A DNA stretch of 64,000 nucleotides. Origin: Megaustenia siamemsis (lineage: Eukaryota; Mollusca; Gastropoda; Stylommatophora; Ariophantidae). Below, piece after piece: positions 33,404 through 44,957 of the stretch. The stretch's first letter is position 1, and every line of letters begins with the position of its first letter. The DNA lies in the NCBI GenBank assembly GCA_032433765.1, contig JAVIAB010000049.1:24610147-24674146 (forward strand), given 5' to 3'. The translations under genes were made by a program, and so were the position numbers. The notes beneath the pieces are model-generated. The model was not told the origin of the DNA. It was given only the letters and a program-made list of their open reading frames with translations, and did no database searches.

Positions 33404-34460
33404 TTCATTTATTTTAATACATGTGAGTGTCTCGAAGTATCCATCGTTCTCTTCTTCTTCTTTCCTTCCTCATTTGCCTGTCAGCATCGAGTGGAGATAT
33501 AATTTGCGGTCTTTTGCTCTTCTGTTCACCTCTGCTGCTGTTATGTTTCCTAGTGCTTCTAATATTCCATCGATCCATCTTTTTCGCGGTCGACCCTTGG
33601 GTCTGGTATTCGCGCAACGTTTATTGAGTGCTCGCTGTGTTGTGTTTTGATCTTTCTGTCTTGTCAGGTGGCCAAACCATTTTATCTGTTGTTTCTTTAT
33701 ATATTCTATGGCGGGGGCTATTCCTAGCTTTTTTCTCAGTTCTTCATTTCTGATCTTATCTCTCAGACTGTTTCCTGTCATTCGTCTAACACATTTCATC
33801 TCAGTAGAGGTTATTTTTCTTATTGTTCTTGCATCTAGGGTCCAGGTCTGGCATTGGTAGCACAACGTTGGGATGAAGATTGTATTGTATAATGCTTGTT
33901 TTGCCTCCAGCGTTATCTCCTTGTTGGACAATAGTGGTGATAACTGTCCGATGATTTGACAAGCTTTGTTGCATCTTGATTCTATCTCTGCTGTTTGAGA
34001 ATTATCGTTTGTCATTAGACTTCCTAGGTATTTGAATTCCTCTACTTGTTTTAGTTGCCTGCCTTCTAAAGGTATGTTGATGTTCTGTTTACTTTTGGCG
34101 ACATCCATGACATTTTTTTTTGTTGATTTTCATGTTGTATATTTTCATGTTGTATATTGTGCCTGTGCTGTTGAGTTTATTTACGTGTTCTGAAGATGTA
34201 TCATAGGTGTGCAGTAATCGCTCTATCCCCCCCCTCCGCCCCCACTGTATCCTTATGTTCAGAGTTATCACTGCGGGCTCTATTGACTTGACCTGATGAT
34301 ATGTTGTTAATTTCTGAGTTCTCTGAATATATTCTCCGTCTCTCCATCAATTATTTGCTCTTCATTTCTGCCGCAGTTGTTCACAATCTATTTCTTTTGT
34401 CTCTCCTGGTATCTTTTCTATCTGCTTTTGCATATTTCCTGTATTCGTCGACATTTCGAA
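33404..34460 (-). mobile_element. LINE family C, RT C-terminus and linker remnant
   Basis: The main open segment 33470-34108 (minus) encodes LKQVEEFKYLGSLMTNDNSQ, ALYNTIFIPTLCYQCQTWTL, EMKCVRRMTGNSLRDKIRNE, IKWFGHLTRQKDQN and GRPRKRWIDGILEAL, a non-LTR RT thumb and C-terminus. Farther 5' on the same strand, 34300-34450 reads YRKYAKADRKDTRRDKRNRL, which looks like the linker between endonuclease and RT. The catalytic core between them is deleted. Confidence 0.82.
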
Positions 34461-35035
34461 GGAGGTGTGCGTGGTCGTGCAGCTAAATCCACTGCTCCGC
34501 TGGCTAAAAACCGGGTTAAGGTGTTCGAGATCCGAGGTAGACAGAAATGATTTTTTTTCTATCGGGGGTGAAATAAAAATCCTGAGTCTCACACGTCGTG
34601 GCGACTGTTTTGACCAAGCGGCCTTTATCCCTCAGGTTTTATCGTGACCGCAGACATTTACCAGCAATGGTAATATGTGTCGTCAAAATAGTTTTAGAAA
34701 AAAAGATAGACACCATTTAGCTTCAATTTTCTTCTGTCTTCTATGTGGATCATTGTACTTTTTTAATATGTAGTTTTATTTCGTGTTTACTTTTCTGTGG
34801 ATGATGCTTTTATGTTGGGATAGATCGATTCGATCACATAATGAGCATGATGTATTTGGGGAGACTGGACTCATCTCCTTTCTCCTGAGCCTTTTGTCTT
34901 CTGATTTTGATATAATCACTTCCTCGAATATTGCTGCGGACTTTTTTTCACTTTTGTTTTCCGTTGCACAGAACAAACGATGGCGACCAAAGTTTATCAT
35001 AGAGGTAACTGTAGGATACTAGAGATTCTCCTTGA
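34461..35035. other. Unclassified; weak tRNA-like stretch near 34460-34550
   Basis: GTGGTCGTGCAGCTAAATCC followed by GTGTTCGAGATCC resembles weak A and B boxes, so a decayed SINE is possible. The rest shows no gene or repeat. Confidence 0.3.
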
Positions 35036-35039
35036 TTCA

Positions 35040-36250
35040 TAAAGTCACCATTTGTTATACAGACAGAGATACACGATTTGTTATACAGCCAGAGATACAC
35101 GATTTGTTATACAGACAGAGCTACACCATTTGTTATACAGACAGAGCTACACCATTTGTTATACAGACAGAGATACACGATTTGTTATACAGCCAGAGAT
35201 ACACGATTTGTTATACAGACAGAGATATACGATTTGTTATACAGCCAGAGATACACGATTTGTTATACAGACAGAGATATACGATTTGTTATGTAGACAG
35301 AGATATACGATTTGTTATACAGCCAGAGATACACGACTTGTTATGTAGACAGAGATATACGATTTGTTATACAGACAGAGATACACGACTTGTTATGTAG
35401 ACAGAGATATACGATTTGTTATACAGACAGAGCTACACCATTTGTTATACAGACAGAGATACACGATTTGTTATACAGCCAGAGATACACGATTTGTTAT
35501 GTAGACAGAGATACACCATTTGTTATACAGACAGAGATATACGATTTGTTATACAGACAGAGATATACGATTTGTTATGTAAACAGAGATATACGATTTG
35601 TTATACAGCCAGAGGTATACGATTTGTTATGTAAACAGAGATACACCATTTGTTATACAGCCAGAGATATACGATTTGTTATACAGACAGAGCTACACCA
35701 TTTGTTATACAGACAGAGATACACGATTTGTTATACAGACAGAGATATACGATTTGTTATACAGACAGAGATATACGATTTGTTATACAGACAGAGATAT
35801 ACGATTTGTTATACAGACAGAGATATACGATTTGTTATACAGACAGAGATATACGATTTGTTATACAGACAGAGATATACGATTTGTTATACAGACTGAG
35901 CTACACCATCTGTTATACAGACAGAGCTACACCATCTGTTATACAAACATGGCTACACCATCTGTTATACAGACTGAGCTACACCATGTTATACAAACAG
36001 GGCTACACCATCTGTTATGTAAACAGGGCTACACCATCTGTTATACAGACTGAACTACACCATCTGTTATACAGACTGAGCTACACCATCTGTTATACAG
36101 ACAGAGCTACACCATCTGTTATACAGACCGAGCTACACCGTCTGTTATACAGACAGAGCTACACCATCTGTTATACAGACCGAGCGACACCGTCTGTTAT
36201 ACAGGCTAAGCTACACCATCTGTTATTCAGACAGAGCTACTCCATCTGTA
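35040..36250. repeat. 26-bp minisatellite
   Basis: About 46 copies of a 26-bp unit (GATTTGTTATACAGACAGAG, ATATAC). The right third is a separate variant set (CACCATCTGTTATACAGACT). All forward frames are open through long stretches, which is a unit-length artefact. Confidence 0.95.
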
Positions 36251-36479
36251 CGTCTAAAGGAGTTACTTCAGCAGGCCAATTAGTTTGCCATTATACAAAA
36301 TCTACATTTCCGACACGCCTCCTCTAGAAACCTTTTTCATAATAATGTGGTTGACTACACAACACTACAGCATCAACTCACATTGAGATTCTGAACATTC
36401 TTCTTGTCTGTCGGCTTGGACAGTGGTTTATTTTTTGGTAAGTTACACCACTCTGTTACTGCCTTCTCACCAGAAATAT

Positions 36480-38570
36480 CAGTCACACAATTACATGTAG
36501 GTGACGAGTAATGTCTCTCATCTAATACTTGCCATCAGCCACACAACTACATGCAGGTGACGAGGAATGTCTCTCATCTAATACTTGCCATCAGTCACAC
36601 AACTACATGTAGGTGACGAGGAATGTCTCTCATCTAAGACTTGCCATCAGTTAAACAACTACATGTAGGTGACTAGGAATGTCTCTCATCTAATACTTGC
36701 CATCAGTCACACAACTACATGTAGGTGACGAGGAATGTCTCTCATCTAATACTTGCCATCAGTCACACAACTACATGTAGATGACGAGGAATGTCTCTCA
36801 TCTAATACTTGCCATCAGTAACACAACTACATGTAGGTGACGAGGAATGTCTCTCATCTAATACTTGCCATCAGTCAACAACTACATGTAGGTGACGAGG
36901 AATGTCTCTCATCTTACTTGCCATCAGTCACACAACTACATGTAGGTGACGAGGAATGTCTCTCATCTTACTTGCCATCAGTCACACAACTACATGTAGG
37001 TGACGAGGAACAGTCACAGAACTAAATGTAGATGACGAGGAATGTCTCTCAGCTAATACTTGCCATCAGTAACACAACTACATGTAGGTGACGAGGAATG
37101 TCTCTCATCAAATACTTGCCATCAGTCACACAACTACATGTAGATGACGAGGAATGTCTCTCATCTAATACTTGCCATCAGTAACACAACTACATGTAGA
37201 TGACGAGGAATGTCTCTCATCTAATACTTGCCATCAGTCACACACTACATGTAGGTGACGAGGAATGTCTCTCATCTAATACTTGCCATCAGTCACACAA
37301 CTACATGTAGGTGACGAGGAATGTCTCTCATCTAAGACTTGCCATCAGTCACACAACTACATGCAGGTGACGAGGAATGTCTCTCATCTAATACTTGCCA
37401 TCAGTCACACAACTACATGCAGGTGACGAGGAATGTCTCTCATCTAATACTTGCCATCAGTCACACAACTACATGTAGGTGACGAGGAATGCCTCTCATC
37501 TAATACTTGCCATCAGTCACACAACTACATGTAGGTGACGAGGAATGTCTCTCAGCTAATACTTGCCATCAGTCACACAACTACATGTAGATGACGAGGA
37601 ATGTCTCTCATCTAATACTTGCCATCAGTCACACAACTACATGTAGATGACGAGGAATGTCTCTCAGCTAATACTTGCCATCAGTCACACAACTACATGT
37701 AGGTGACGAGGAATGTCTCTCATCTAATACTTGCCATCAGTCACACAACTACATGCAGGTGACGAGGAATGTCTCTCATCTAATACTTGCCATCAGTCAC
37801 ACAACTACATGTAGGTGAATAGGAATGTCTCTCATCTAATACTTGCCATCAGTCACACAACTACATGTAGGTGAATAGGAATGTCTCTCATCTAATACTT
37901 GCCATCAGTCACACAACTACATGTAGGTGAATAGGAATGTCTCTCATCTAATACTTGCCATCAGTCACACAACTACATGTAGGTGACGAGGAATGTCTCT
38001 CAGCTAATACTTGCCATCAGTCACACAACTACATGTAGGTGACGAGGAATGTCTCTCATCTAATACTTGCCATCAGTCACACAACTACATGTAGGTGACG
38101 AGGAATGTCTCTCAGCTAATACTTGCCATCAGTCACACAACTACATGTAGGTGACTAGGAATGTCTCTCATCTAATACTTGCCATCAGTCACACAACTAC
38201 ATGTAGGTGAATAGGAATGTCTCTCATCTAATACTTGCCATCAGTCACACAACTACATGTAGGTGACTAGGAATGTCTCTCAGCTAGTACTTGCCATCAG
38301 TCACACAACTACATGTAGGTGACTAGGAATGTCTCTCATCTAATACTTGCCATCAGTCACACAACTACATGTAGGTGAATAGGAATGTCTCTCATCTAAT
38401 ACTTGCCATCAGTCACACAACTACATGTAGGTGAATAGGAATGTCTCTCAGCTAATACTTGCCATCAGTCACACAACTACATGTAGGTGACTAGGAATGT
38501 CTCTCATCTAATACTTGCCATCAGTCACACAACTACATGTAGGTGACTAGGAATGTCTCTCAGCTAGTAC
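36480..38570. repeat. 56-bp minisatellite
   Basis: About 37 copies of a 56-bp unit (GACGAGGAATGTCTCTCATC, TAATACTTGCCATCAGTCAC, ACAACTACATGTAGGT). Variants GTGAATAGG and GTGACTAGG are clustered on the right. Confidence 0.95.
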
Positions 38571-38589
38571 TTGAAAACAATGAAGAATA

Positions 38590-39624
38590 ACAATATTCCA
38601 TAAGGCAATATATACCTAAATCGTCAAACAGTGGAAAGAGTAGACCACTATATATATCTTGGTAGTAATATAGATCAAGAAGGTGAAACAAAGAAAGAGA
38701 TCAGAAGCAGGATAGCAAAAGCAGAAGCGATTTTTTTAAAACCTGGACAAAATATGGAAATAAAAAATACTAAGCGAGAAAACCAAACTTAGGATATTGA
38801 ACTCAAACTTATTATCAACACTTACCTAGGTTTGTGAAAGCTGGAAAATAACAAAAGAGATTGAGATAAAACTAGACGCCTTTGAAGACAAATGTCTAAG
38901 AAGAATACTCTGTGTACAATGGAATGAATTCAAGACTAATATAGAGATAAGAATATCAAAAAGACTAAAACTATGATCATAAACAAAGAAAATTCTCAAG
39001 ACCAACAATTAAATATCACAGTTGAGGGAATACATCTGGAGACAGTCCATAGCTACAACTACCTTGGACATACTATAACCAATGATGGAAAATGCAAAAT
39101 TGAAATAAACAAAAGAATAGGCATGGCAAAAAGTAATTTTAATGCCATGAAAAATATATTAACAACAAAACAAATAACACCAGGGCTGAAACTAAGAATG
39201 GCAAAATGTTACATCTTCTCAATATTCCTGTATGGTGCAGAAACGTGGGCATTAGACAAGAAAACAGAACAGAAAATTGAAGCCTTTGAAATGTGGATTT
39301 ATAGAAGAATAGGTAGAATTGGATGGAAGGAAAGAAAACAAACTATGAAGTTTTAAAACAACTAAAATAAAAAGAGAACTACTAAATACAATTAAGACAA
39401 GACAAATGCAATTTTTGGGGCATGTTAAAAGACACAACACCCACTAAAAGTAATATTGGAAGGAAAAATACAAGGTAAAAGAGGCAGAGGCAGACCAAGA
39501 CTAACATGGACGAGTAACATCAAAAGATGGACAAGTCAATCTATGACAGCCTGCACCATCAAAGCAAGAAACATAGTAGAATGGCGATCCACGGTAGCCA
39601 ACCTTCGTTGCGGAGAAGGCACTC

Positions 39625-39678
<54 letters not shown>

Positions 39679-40000
39679 AGAGATAAGAGAAGTGGTCAAG
39701 CAACCAACAATCTCATCTACAATTAGGAAGGGAAGGTGGACATGTGTCAGACATGAGCTGAGAAGAGACAACAAGAGAATTCCAAAACAGGCTCTTGTAT
39801 GAGAAACATCAGGATACAGAAAAAGATAAAGACCCAGAGAGATACTGAAAAGAACACTAATAAGAGAAGCAAAGTTGGCAGGCATAGACTCATTAGATAG
39901 GATCGAACATCTCTCCCAGAATAAAGATGGGTGGAGAAAAACACTACAAGCCCTATGTGACGTCATGCAGCGCTGGAAGGCTCAAGATCAACATAACGGA
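38590..40000 (+). mobile_element. LINE family E2, split by a nested LINE B
   Basis: The left part (to 38952) reads VDHYIYLGSNIDQEGETKKE, IRSRIAKAEAIF and a shifted AFEDKCLRRILCVQWNEFKT. The right part (39677 on) resumes IREVVKQPTISSTIRKGRW, VRHELRRDNKRIPKQAL, AKLAGIDSLDRIEHLSQNKD and WRKTLQALCDVMQRW. Joined mentally it is one decayed RT C-terminus. Confidence 0.82.
38953..39676 (+). mobile_element. LINE family B, 5'-truncated, with clear target-site duplication
   Basis: Encodes KKTKTMIINKENSQ, YNYLGHTITNDGKCKIEINK, IFLYGAETWALDKKTEQKIE, FEMWIYRRIGRIGW, then shifted GKIQGKRGRGRPRLTW and VANLRCGEGTR with the stop in a long (TGA)n tail (39625-39676). The 12-bp ATAGAGATAAGA lies exactly at 38941-38952 and 39677-39688. 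Confidence 0.93.
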
Positions 40001-40109
40001 CAGTGTGAAAATGTTAAGGGAAATAATTGTAGAATTACTAAACTTAACTCGAAAGTAAGCCTTGATTATCGTCCCTTTATTAGTTAACGGGTTAACAGAC
40101 CAGTAGGTG

Positions 40110-40842
40110 GTCGTCGTTGAGTGCCGTCTCCGCAACGAAGGTTGGCAACCATGGAGCGCCATTCTGCTCTGTCTCTTGCTTTGATGGTGCAGGTTGTCAT
40201 AGGCTGATTTGTCCCATCTTTTGATGTTACTCGTCCATGTTAGTCTTGATCTGCCTCTGCCTCTTTTACCTTGTATTTTCCCGTCCAAGATTACTTTTAG
40301 TAGGCTGTTGTGTCTTTTAACATGGCCCAAAAATCGCATTTGTCTTGTTTGAATTTTGCTTAGTAGTTCTCTTTTCATTTTTAGTTGTTTTAAGACTTAA
40401 TCGTTTGTTTTCTTTTCCTTCCATCCAATTCTGCCTATTCTTCTATAAATCCACATTTCAAAGGCGTAAATTTTCTTTTCTGTTTTCTTGTTTAATGTCC
40501 ATGTTTCAATATAGGAATATTGAGATGTAACATTTTGCTATTCTTAGTTTTAGCCCTGGTGTTATTTGTTTTGATGTTAGTGTGTTCTTCATGACATTAA
40601 AATTACTTTCTGCCATTCCTATTCTTTTGTTTATTTCAGCTGTATATTTTACATCACTGGTTATAGTATGTCCAAGGTAGTTGTATTTCTGAACTGTCTC
40701 CAGGTCTATTCCTTCAATTTTGATATCCACTTGTGGGTTTTGAGTATTTTCTTTGTTTATGATCATAGTTTTAGTCTTTTAGATATTCATATCTAGTCCA
40801 TATTTTTTGCTTGTCATGTTTATTTAATTAAGTAATTGTTGT
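40110..40842 (-). mobile_element. LINE family B, 5'-truncated, minus strand
   Basis: The same C-terminal module on the minus strand: KKTMIINKENTQNPQ-like sequence, VQKYNYLGHTITSDVK, INKRIGMAESNFNVM, LLSKIQTRQMRFLGHVKRHN and LTWTSNIKRWDKSAYD. The 13-bp AGACCAGTAGGTG occurs at 40097-40109 and 40843-40855, a perfect target-site duplication. Confidence 0.93.
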
Positions 40843-40855
40843 AGACCAGTAGGTG

Positions 40856-41035
40856 TGTGGTGAAATACGAGAGGGGATGGACAGGGAATGGCTACAGTTC
40901 TTGGAGGTGATGAGGCCAGTGCACATCCTCATCTTTTAAGCACCTTTCCTATTTCCCAATCTAGAAAGTGGGCAGAGAATTGTGGAAGGGCACGATCGAG
41001 TACGCCAGTTTCTATTGCACATGATGATGATTGTT
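40856..41035 (+). mobile_element. Decayed family A-type LINE 3' end
   Basis: Around 40970-41035, AGAGAATTGTGGAAGGGCAC, CGAGTACGCCAGTTTCTATT, then GCACATGATGATGATTG matches the ENCGR / TPVSIA layout of the A/A2 terminus with its short (TGA)n tail. No frame survives. Confidence 0.6.
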
Positions 41036-41129
41036 ATGTTATTCAGCCGCCATGTTTCAAACATTGACATCAACATTTGGAAGACCAGGTACCACTCAAA
41101 ATGAAACTAAACTACACACTTTCAAGTAC

Positions 41130-41867
41130 GCTCTGATAAGTATACTTCCGTCAACTGATAAGCACACTTCTATAAACTGATAAGTATACTTCTATAAACT
41201 GATAAGTATACTTCTATAAACTGATAAGCACACTTCTATAAACTGATAAGTATACTTCTATAAACTGATAAGTATACTTCTATAAACTGATAAGCACACT
41301 TCTATAAACTGATAAGTATACTTCTATAAACTGATAAGTACACTTCTATAAACTGATAAGTATACTTCCGTCAACTGATAAGCACACTTCTATAAACTGA
41401 TAAGCACACTTCTATAAACTGATAAGTACACTTCTATAAACTGATAAGCACACTTCTATAAACTGAAAAGCACACTTCTATAAACTGATAAGTACACTTC
41501 TATAAACTGATAAGCACACTTCTATAAACTGATAAGCACACTTCTATAAACTGATAAGCACACTTCTATAAACTGATAAGCACACTTCTTTAAACTGATA
41601 AGTATACTTCCGTCAACTGATAAGCACACTTCTATAAACTGATAAGCACACTTCTTTAAACTGATAAGCACACTTCTATAAACTGATAAGCACACTTCTT
41701 TAAACTGATAAGCACACTTCTATAAACTGATAAGCACACTTCTATAAACTGATAAGTACACTTCTTTAAACTGATAAACACACTACTATAAACTGATAAG
41801 CACACTTCTTTAAACTGATAAGCACACTTCTTTAAACTGATAAGCACACTTCTATAAACTGATAAGG
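41130..41867. repeat. 22-bp minisatellite, left block
   Basis: About 33 copies of a 22-bp unit (GATAAGTATACTTCTATAAA, CT) with GCACAC and TTTAAA variants. It is the diverged partner of the 42.2-43.07 kb block, the two being separated by a retroposon. Confidence 0.95.
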
Positions 41868-42215
41868 AGGCGAAGGCGCGCCTCCCAGCACCAGAGCTGA
41901 AAGTTGTCAGCGATCCATAGCTGATAGCTTGCGCCAGGATCGGTGAACCAGAACCATCCAGACACTGCTCCACCTCTCCGTGGTGCCTCTAGTAACAGAC
42001 TAACCTGTCTAGTCTGGCCAAGCGAGTAGGGATCGAAGAGGGAAGACAACCCGGTACTCAAAAATGTCGTAGTGAAGTCGGATGTGTTGGGCCGAAAGGC
42101 GCAAATATCACAGTTATATTGTAAACCACAACACAACGCAGACACGCCTACTTAGCGTGCTTTTAAGGGCGGATGATGACGAGGTACACTCCTTAAGTCA
42201 TCGGGCGAACGCAAG
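41868..42215 (+). mobile_element. (GCAA)n-tailed retroposon
   Basis: About 350 bp including CAAGCGAGTAGGGATCGAAG and GATGTGTTGGGCCGAAAGGC, and ending GCAAGCAAGCAAG. It is flanked by TATAAACTGATAAG-type sequence on both sides. A second, truncated, inverted copy occurs at 61482-61670. The class is unknown. Confidence 0.8.
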
Positions 42216-43065
42216 CAAGCAAGTATAAACTGATAAGTATATTACTGTAAATTGATAAGTATACTACTGTAAATTGATAAATATACTACTGTGAACTTAT
42301 AAATATACTACTGTGAACTTATAAAATACTACTGTGAACTTATAAATATACTACTGTGAACTTATAAATATAATACTGTGAACTTATAAATATACTACTG
42401 TGAACTTATAAATATACTACTGTGAACTTATAAATATACTACTGTAAACTTATAAATATACTACTGTGAACTTATAAATATACTACTGTGAACTCATAAA
42501 TATACTACTGTGAACTTATAAATATACTACTGTGAACTTATAAATGTACTACTGTGAACTTATAAATATACTACTGTAAACTTATAAATGTACTACTGTG
42601 AACTTATAAATATACTACTGTGAACTTATAAATATACTACTGTGAACTTATAAATATACTACTGTAAACTTATAAATATACTACTGTGAACTTATAAATA
42701 TACTACTGTAAACTTATAAATATACTACTGTGAACTTCTAAATATACTACTGTGAACTTATAAATATACTACTGTGAACTTATAAATATACTACTGTAAA
42801 CATATAAATATGCTACTGTAATCTTATAAATATACTACTGTGAACTTATAAATATACTACTGTAAACTTATAAATATACTACTGTGAACTTATAAATATA
42901 CTACTGTAAACTTATAAATATACTACTGTGAACTTATAAATATACTACTGTAAACTTATAAATATACTACTGTGAACTTATAAATATACTACTGTAAACA
43001 TATAAATATACTACTGTAAACTTATAAATATACTACTGTAAACATATAAATATACTACTGTAAAC
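42216..43065. repeat. 22-bp minisatellite, right block
   Basis: About 38 copies of a related 22-bp unit (GTGAACTTATAAATATACTA, CT) with GTAAAC variants. The first two or three units are intermediate with the left block, so the retroposon landed in one array whose halves were later homogenised separately. Confidence 0.95.
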
Positions 43066-43176
43066 TTTATAATCAAGGAAGCTTATAAAAAACCTAATCT
43101 CTTCTACTCTTGGATAAAACAGAACATTTCAAACCTGAGCTCTTTGCAAAATAATGGATGTTTTATTGGCCTAAGT

Positions 43177-43508
43177 AACAGAATTGGATGGAAGGAAAAG
43201 AAAACAAACGATGAAGTCTTAAAACAACTAAAATGAAAAGAGAACTACTAAACACAATTCAAACAAGACAAATGCAATTTTGGGCCATGTTAAAAGACAC
43301 AACAGCCTACTAAAAGTAATCCTGGAGGGGACAATACAATGCAAAAGAGGTAGAGGCAGACAAAGACTAACATGGACGAGTAGCATCAAAAGATGGACAA
43401 ATCAGCCTATGACAACCCGCACCATCAAAGAAAGAGCATAATGGCGCTCCATGGTAGCCAACCTTCGTTGCGGAGATGGCACTCGTTGATGATGATGATG
43501 ATGATGAT
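43177..43508 (+). mobile_element. LINE family B, very short 3' copy
   Basis: Starts at the RIGWKEKKTNDEVLKQL codons and ends VANLRCGDGTR with (TGA)n at 43487-43508. GGCCTAA flanks both sides (about 43169 and 43511). Confidence 0.85.
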
Positions 43509-43599
43509 CGGCCTAACAATATCCCCAGCAACGACCGTCACAAATGAACCTGCACTAGTAGCATCACTAACCACTCTTAACAGAAGGTGGTACCGGATG

Positions 43600-43818
43600 C
43601 ATCACCATGTCATGAGAAGGGAACAGCTGGAATATATTTTAACAACTGGAAAAATCGAAGGAACGAAGAGATAGAGGGAAGCAAAGAGAAAAGATTCCAG
43701 ACAGCTTAAGAGAATGGCTCGGCAGAAGGTCAACAAGGGAAATGATAAATAACTGTCGAGCTCGAAAATTGTGGAGAGACATGATCACCTACGCCAGCAG
43801 GCACGGTACTTGATGATG
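43600..43818 (+). mobile_element. LINE family A, short 3' copy
   Basis: HHVMRREQLEYILTTGKIEG, REKIPDSLREWLGR and NNCRARKLWRDMITYASRHG, then ACTTGATGATGATG: the terminus with its stop codon in the tail. Upstream parts are missing. Confidence 0.85.
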
Positions 43819-43861
43819 ATGCTGACCTGATGGGTCACGTACAGAGAAAAGTTCGGACAAC

Positions 43862-44295
43862 TACAGCGAGAGTAGCACTTCACTTGCCTCTAGTTGGAGA
43901 GAGATTGAGAGTAGCACTTCACTTGCCTTTAGTTGGAGAGAGATTGAGAGTAGCACTTCACTTACCTCTAGTTGGAGAGAGATTGAGAGTAGCACTTCAC
44001 TTGCCTCTAGTTGGAGAGAGATCGAGAGTGGTACTTCACTTACCTCTAGTTGGAGAGAGATCGAGAGTAGCACTTCATTTACCTCTAGTTGGAGAGAGAT
44101 CGAGAGTAGCACTTCACTTACCTCTAGTTGGAGAGAGATCGAGAGTAGCACTTCACTTGCCTCTAGTTGGAGAGAGATCGAAAGTAGCACTTCACTTACC
44201 TCTAGTTGGAGAGAGATCGAAAGTAGCACTTTACTTACCTCTAGTTGGAGAGAGATCGAGAGTAGCACTTCACTTACCTCTAGTTGGAAAGAAAT
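43862..44295. repeat. 39-bp minisatellite
   Basis: About 11 copies of a 39-bp unit (AGAGTAGCACTTCACTTACC, TCTAGTTGGAGAGAGATCG). The unit is 13 codons long, so a 13-residue periodic open frame exists on each strand. There is no other sign of a gene. Confidence 0.93.
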
Positions 44296-44459
44296 CAGGG
44301 GGAAACAAAAAGAGAGATGACGTAGAATGGTTGAATTGATTGATAACGTCCTCACGAGATGTGGGTTTGAAGGTTCGGCTCAAGACAGACAACAAAAGGA
44401 GATCACTAGTGATGCTCTCTTAGTCAGTGTTCGCCAAAATTTATCTTTCTGAGAGCAAG

Positions 44460-44955
44460 TTCTGAAAACTATGAAGACACCCAGATCCAGATCTGTAAAT
44501 TATGAAGCCACCGAGGTCCAGATCTGTAAACTAAGAAGACACCGAGGTCCAGATCTGTAAACTAAGAAGACACCGAGGTCCAGATCTGTAAACTAAGAAG
44601 ACACCGAGGTCCAGATCTGTAAACTATGAAGACACCGAGGTCCAGATCTGTAAACTATGAAGACACCCAGATCCAGATCTGTAAATTATGAAGCCACCGA
44701 GGTCCAGATCTGTAAACTATGAAGACACCGAGGTCCAGATCTGTAAACTATGAAGACACCGAGGTCCAGATCTGTAAACTATGAAGACACCCAGATCCAG
44801 ATCTGTAAATTATGAAGCCACCGAGGTCCAGATCTGTAAACTAAGAAGACACCGAGGTCCAGATCTGTAAACTAAGAAGACACCGAGGTCCAGATCTGTA
44901 AACTATGAAGACACCGAGGTCCAGATCTGTAAACTATGAAGACACTGAGGGCCAG
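44460..44955. repeat. 31-bp minisatellite
   Basis: About 16 copies of a 31-bp unit (CTATGAAGACACCGAGGTCC, AGATCTGTAAA). The CCCAGATCC / AGCCACC variant pair recurs three times (44476, 44664 and 44788 regions), showing block duplication. Confidence 0.94.
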
Positions 44956-44957
44956 AG

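Noticed and set aside
43830..44355. In-frame 13-residue repeat protein on either strand
   Set aside because: The 39-bp unit is a multiple of three, so both strands stay open. There are no splice sites, start context or non-repeat domain.
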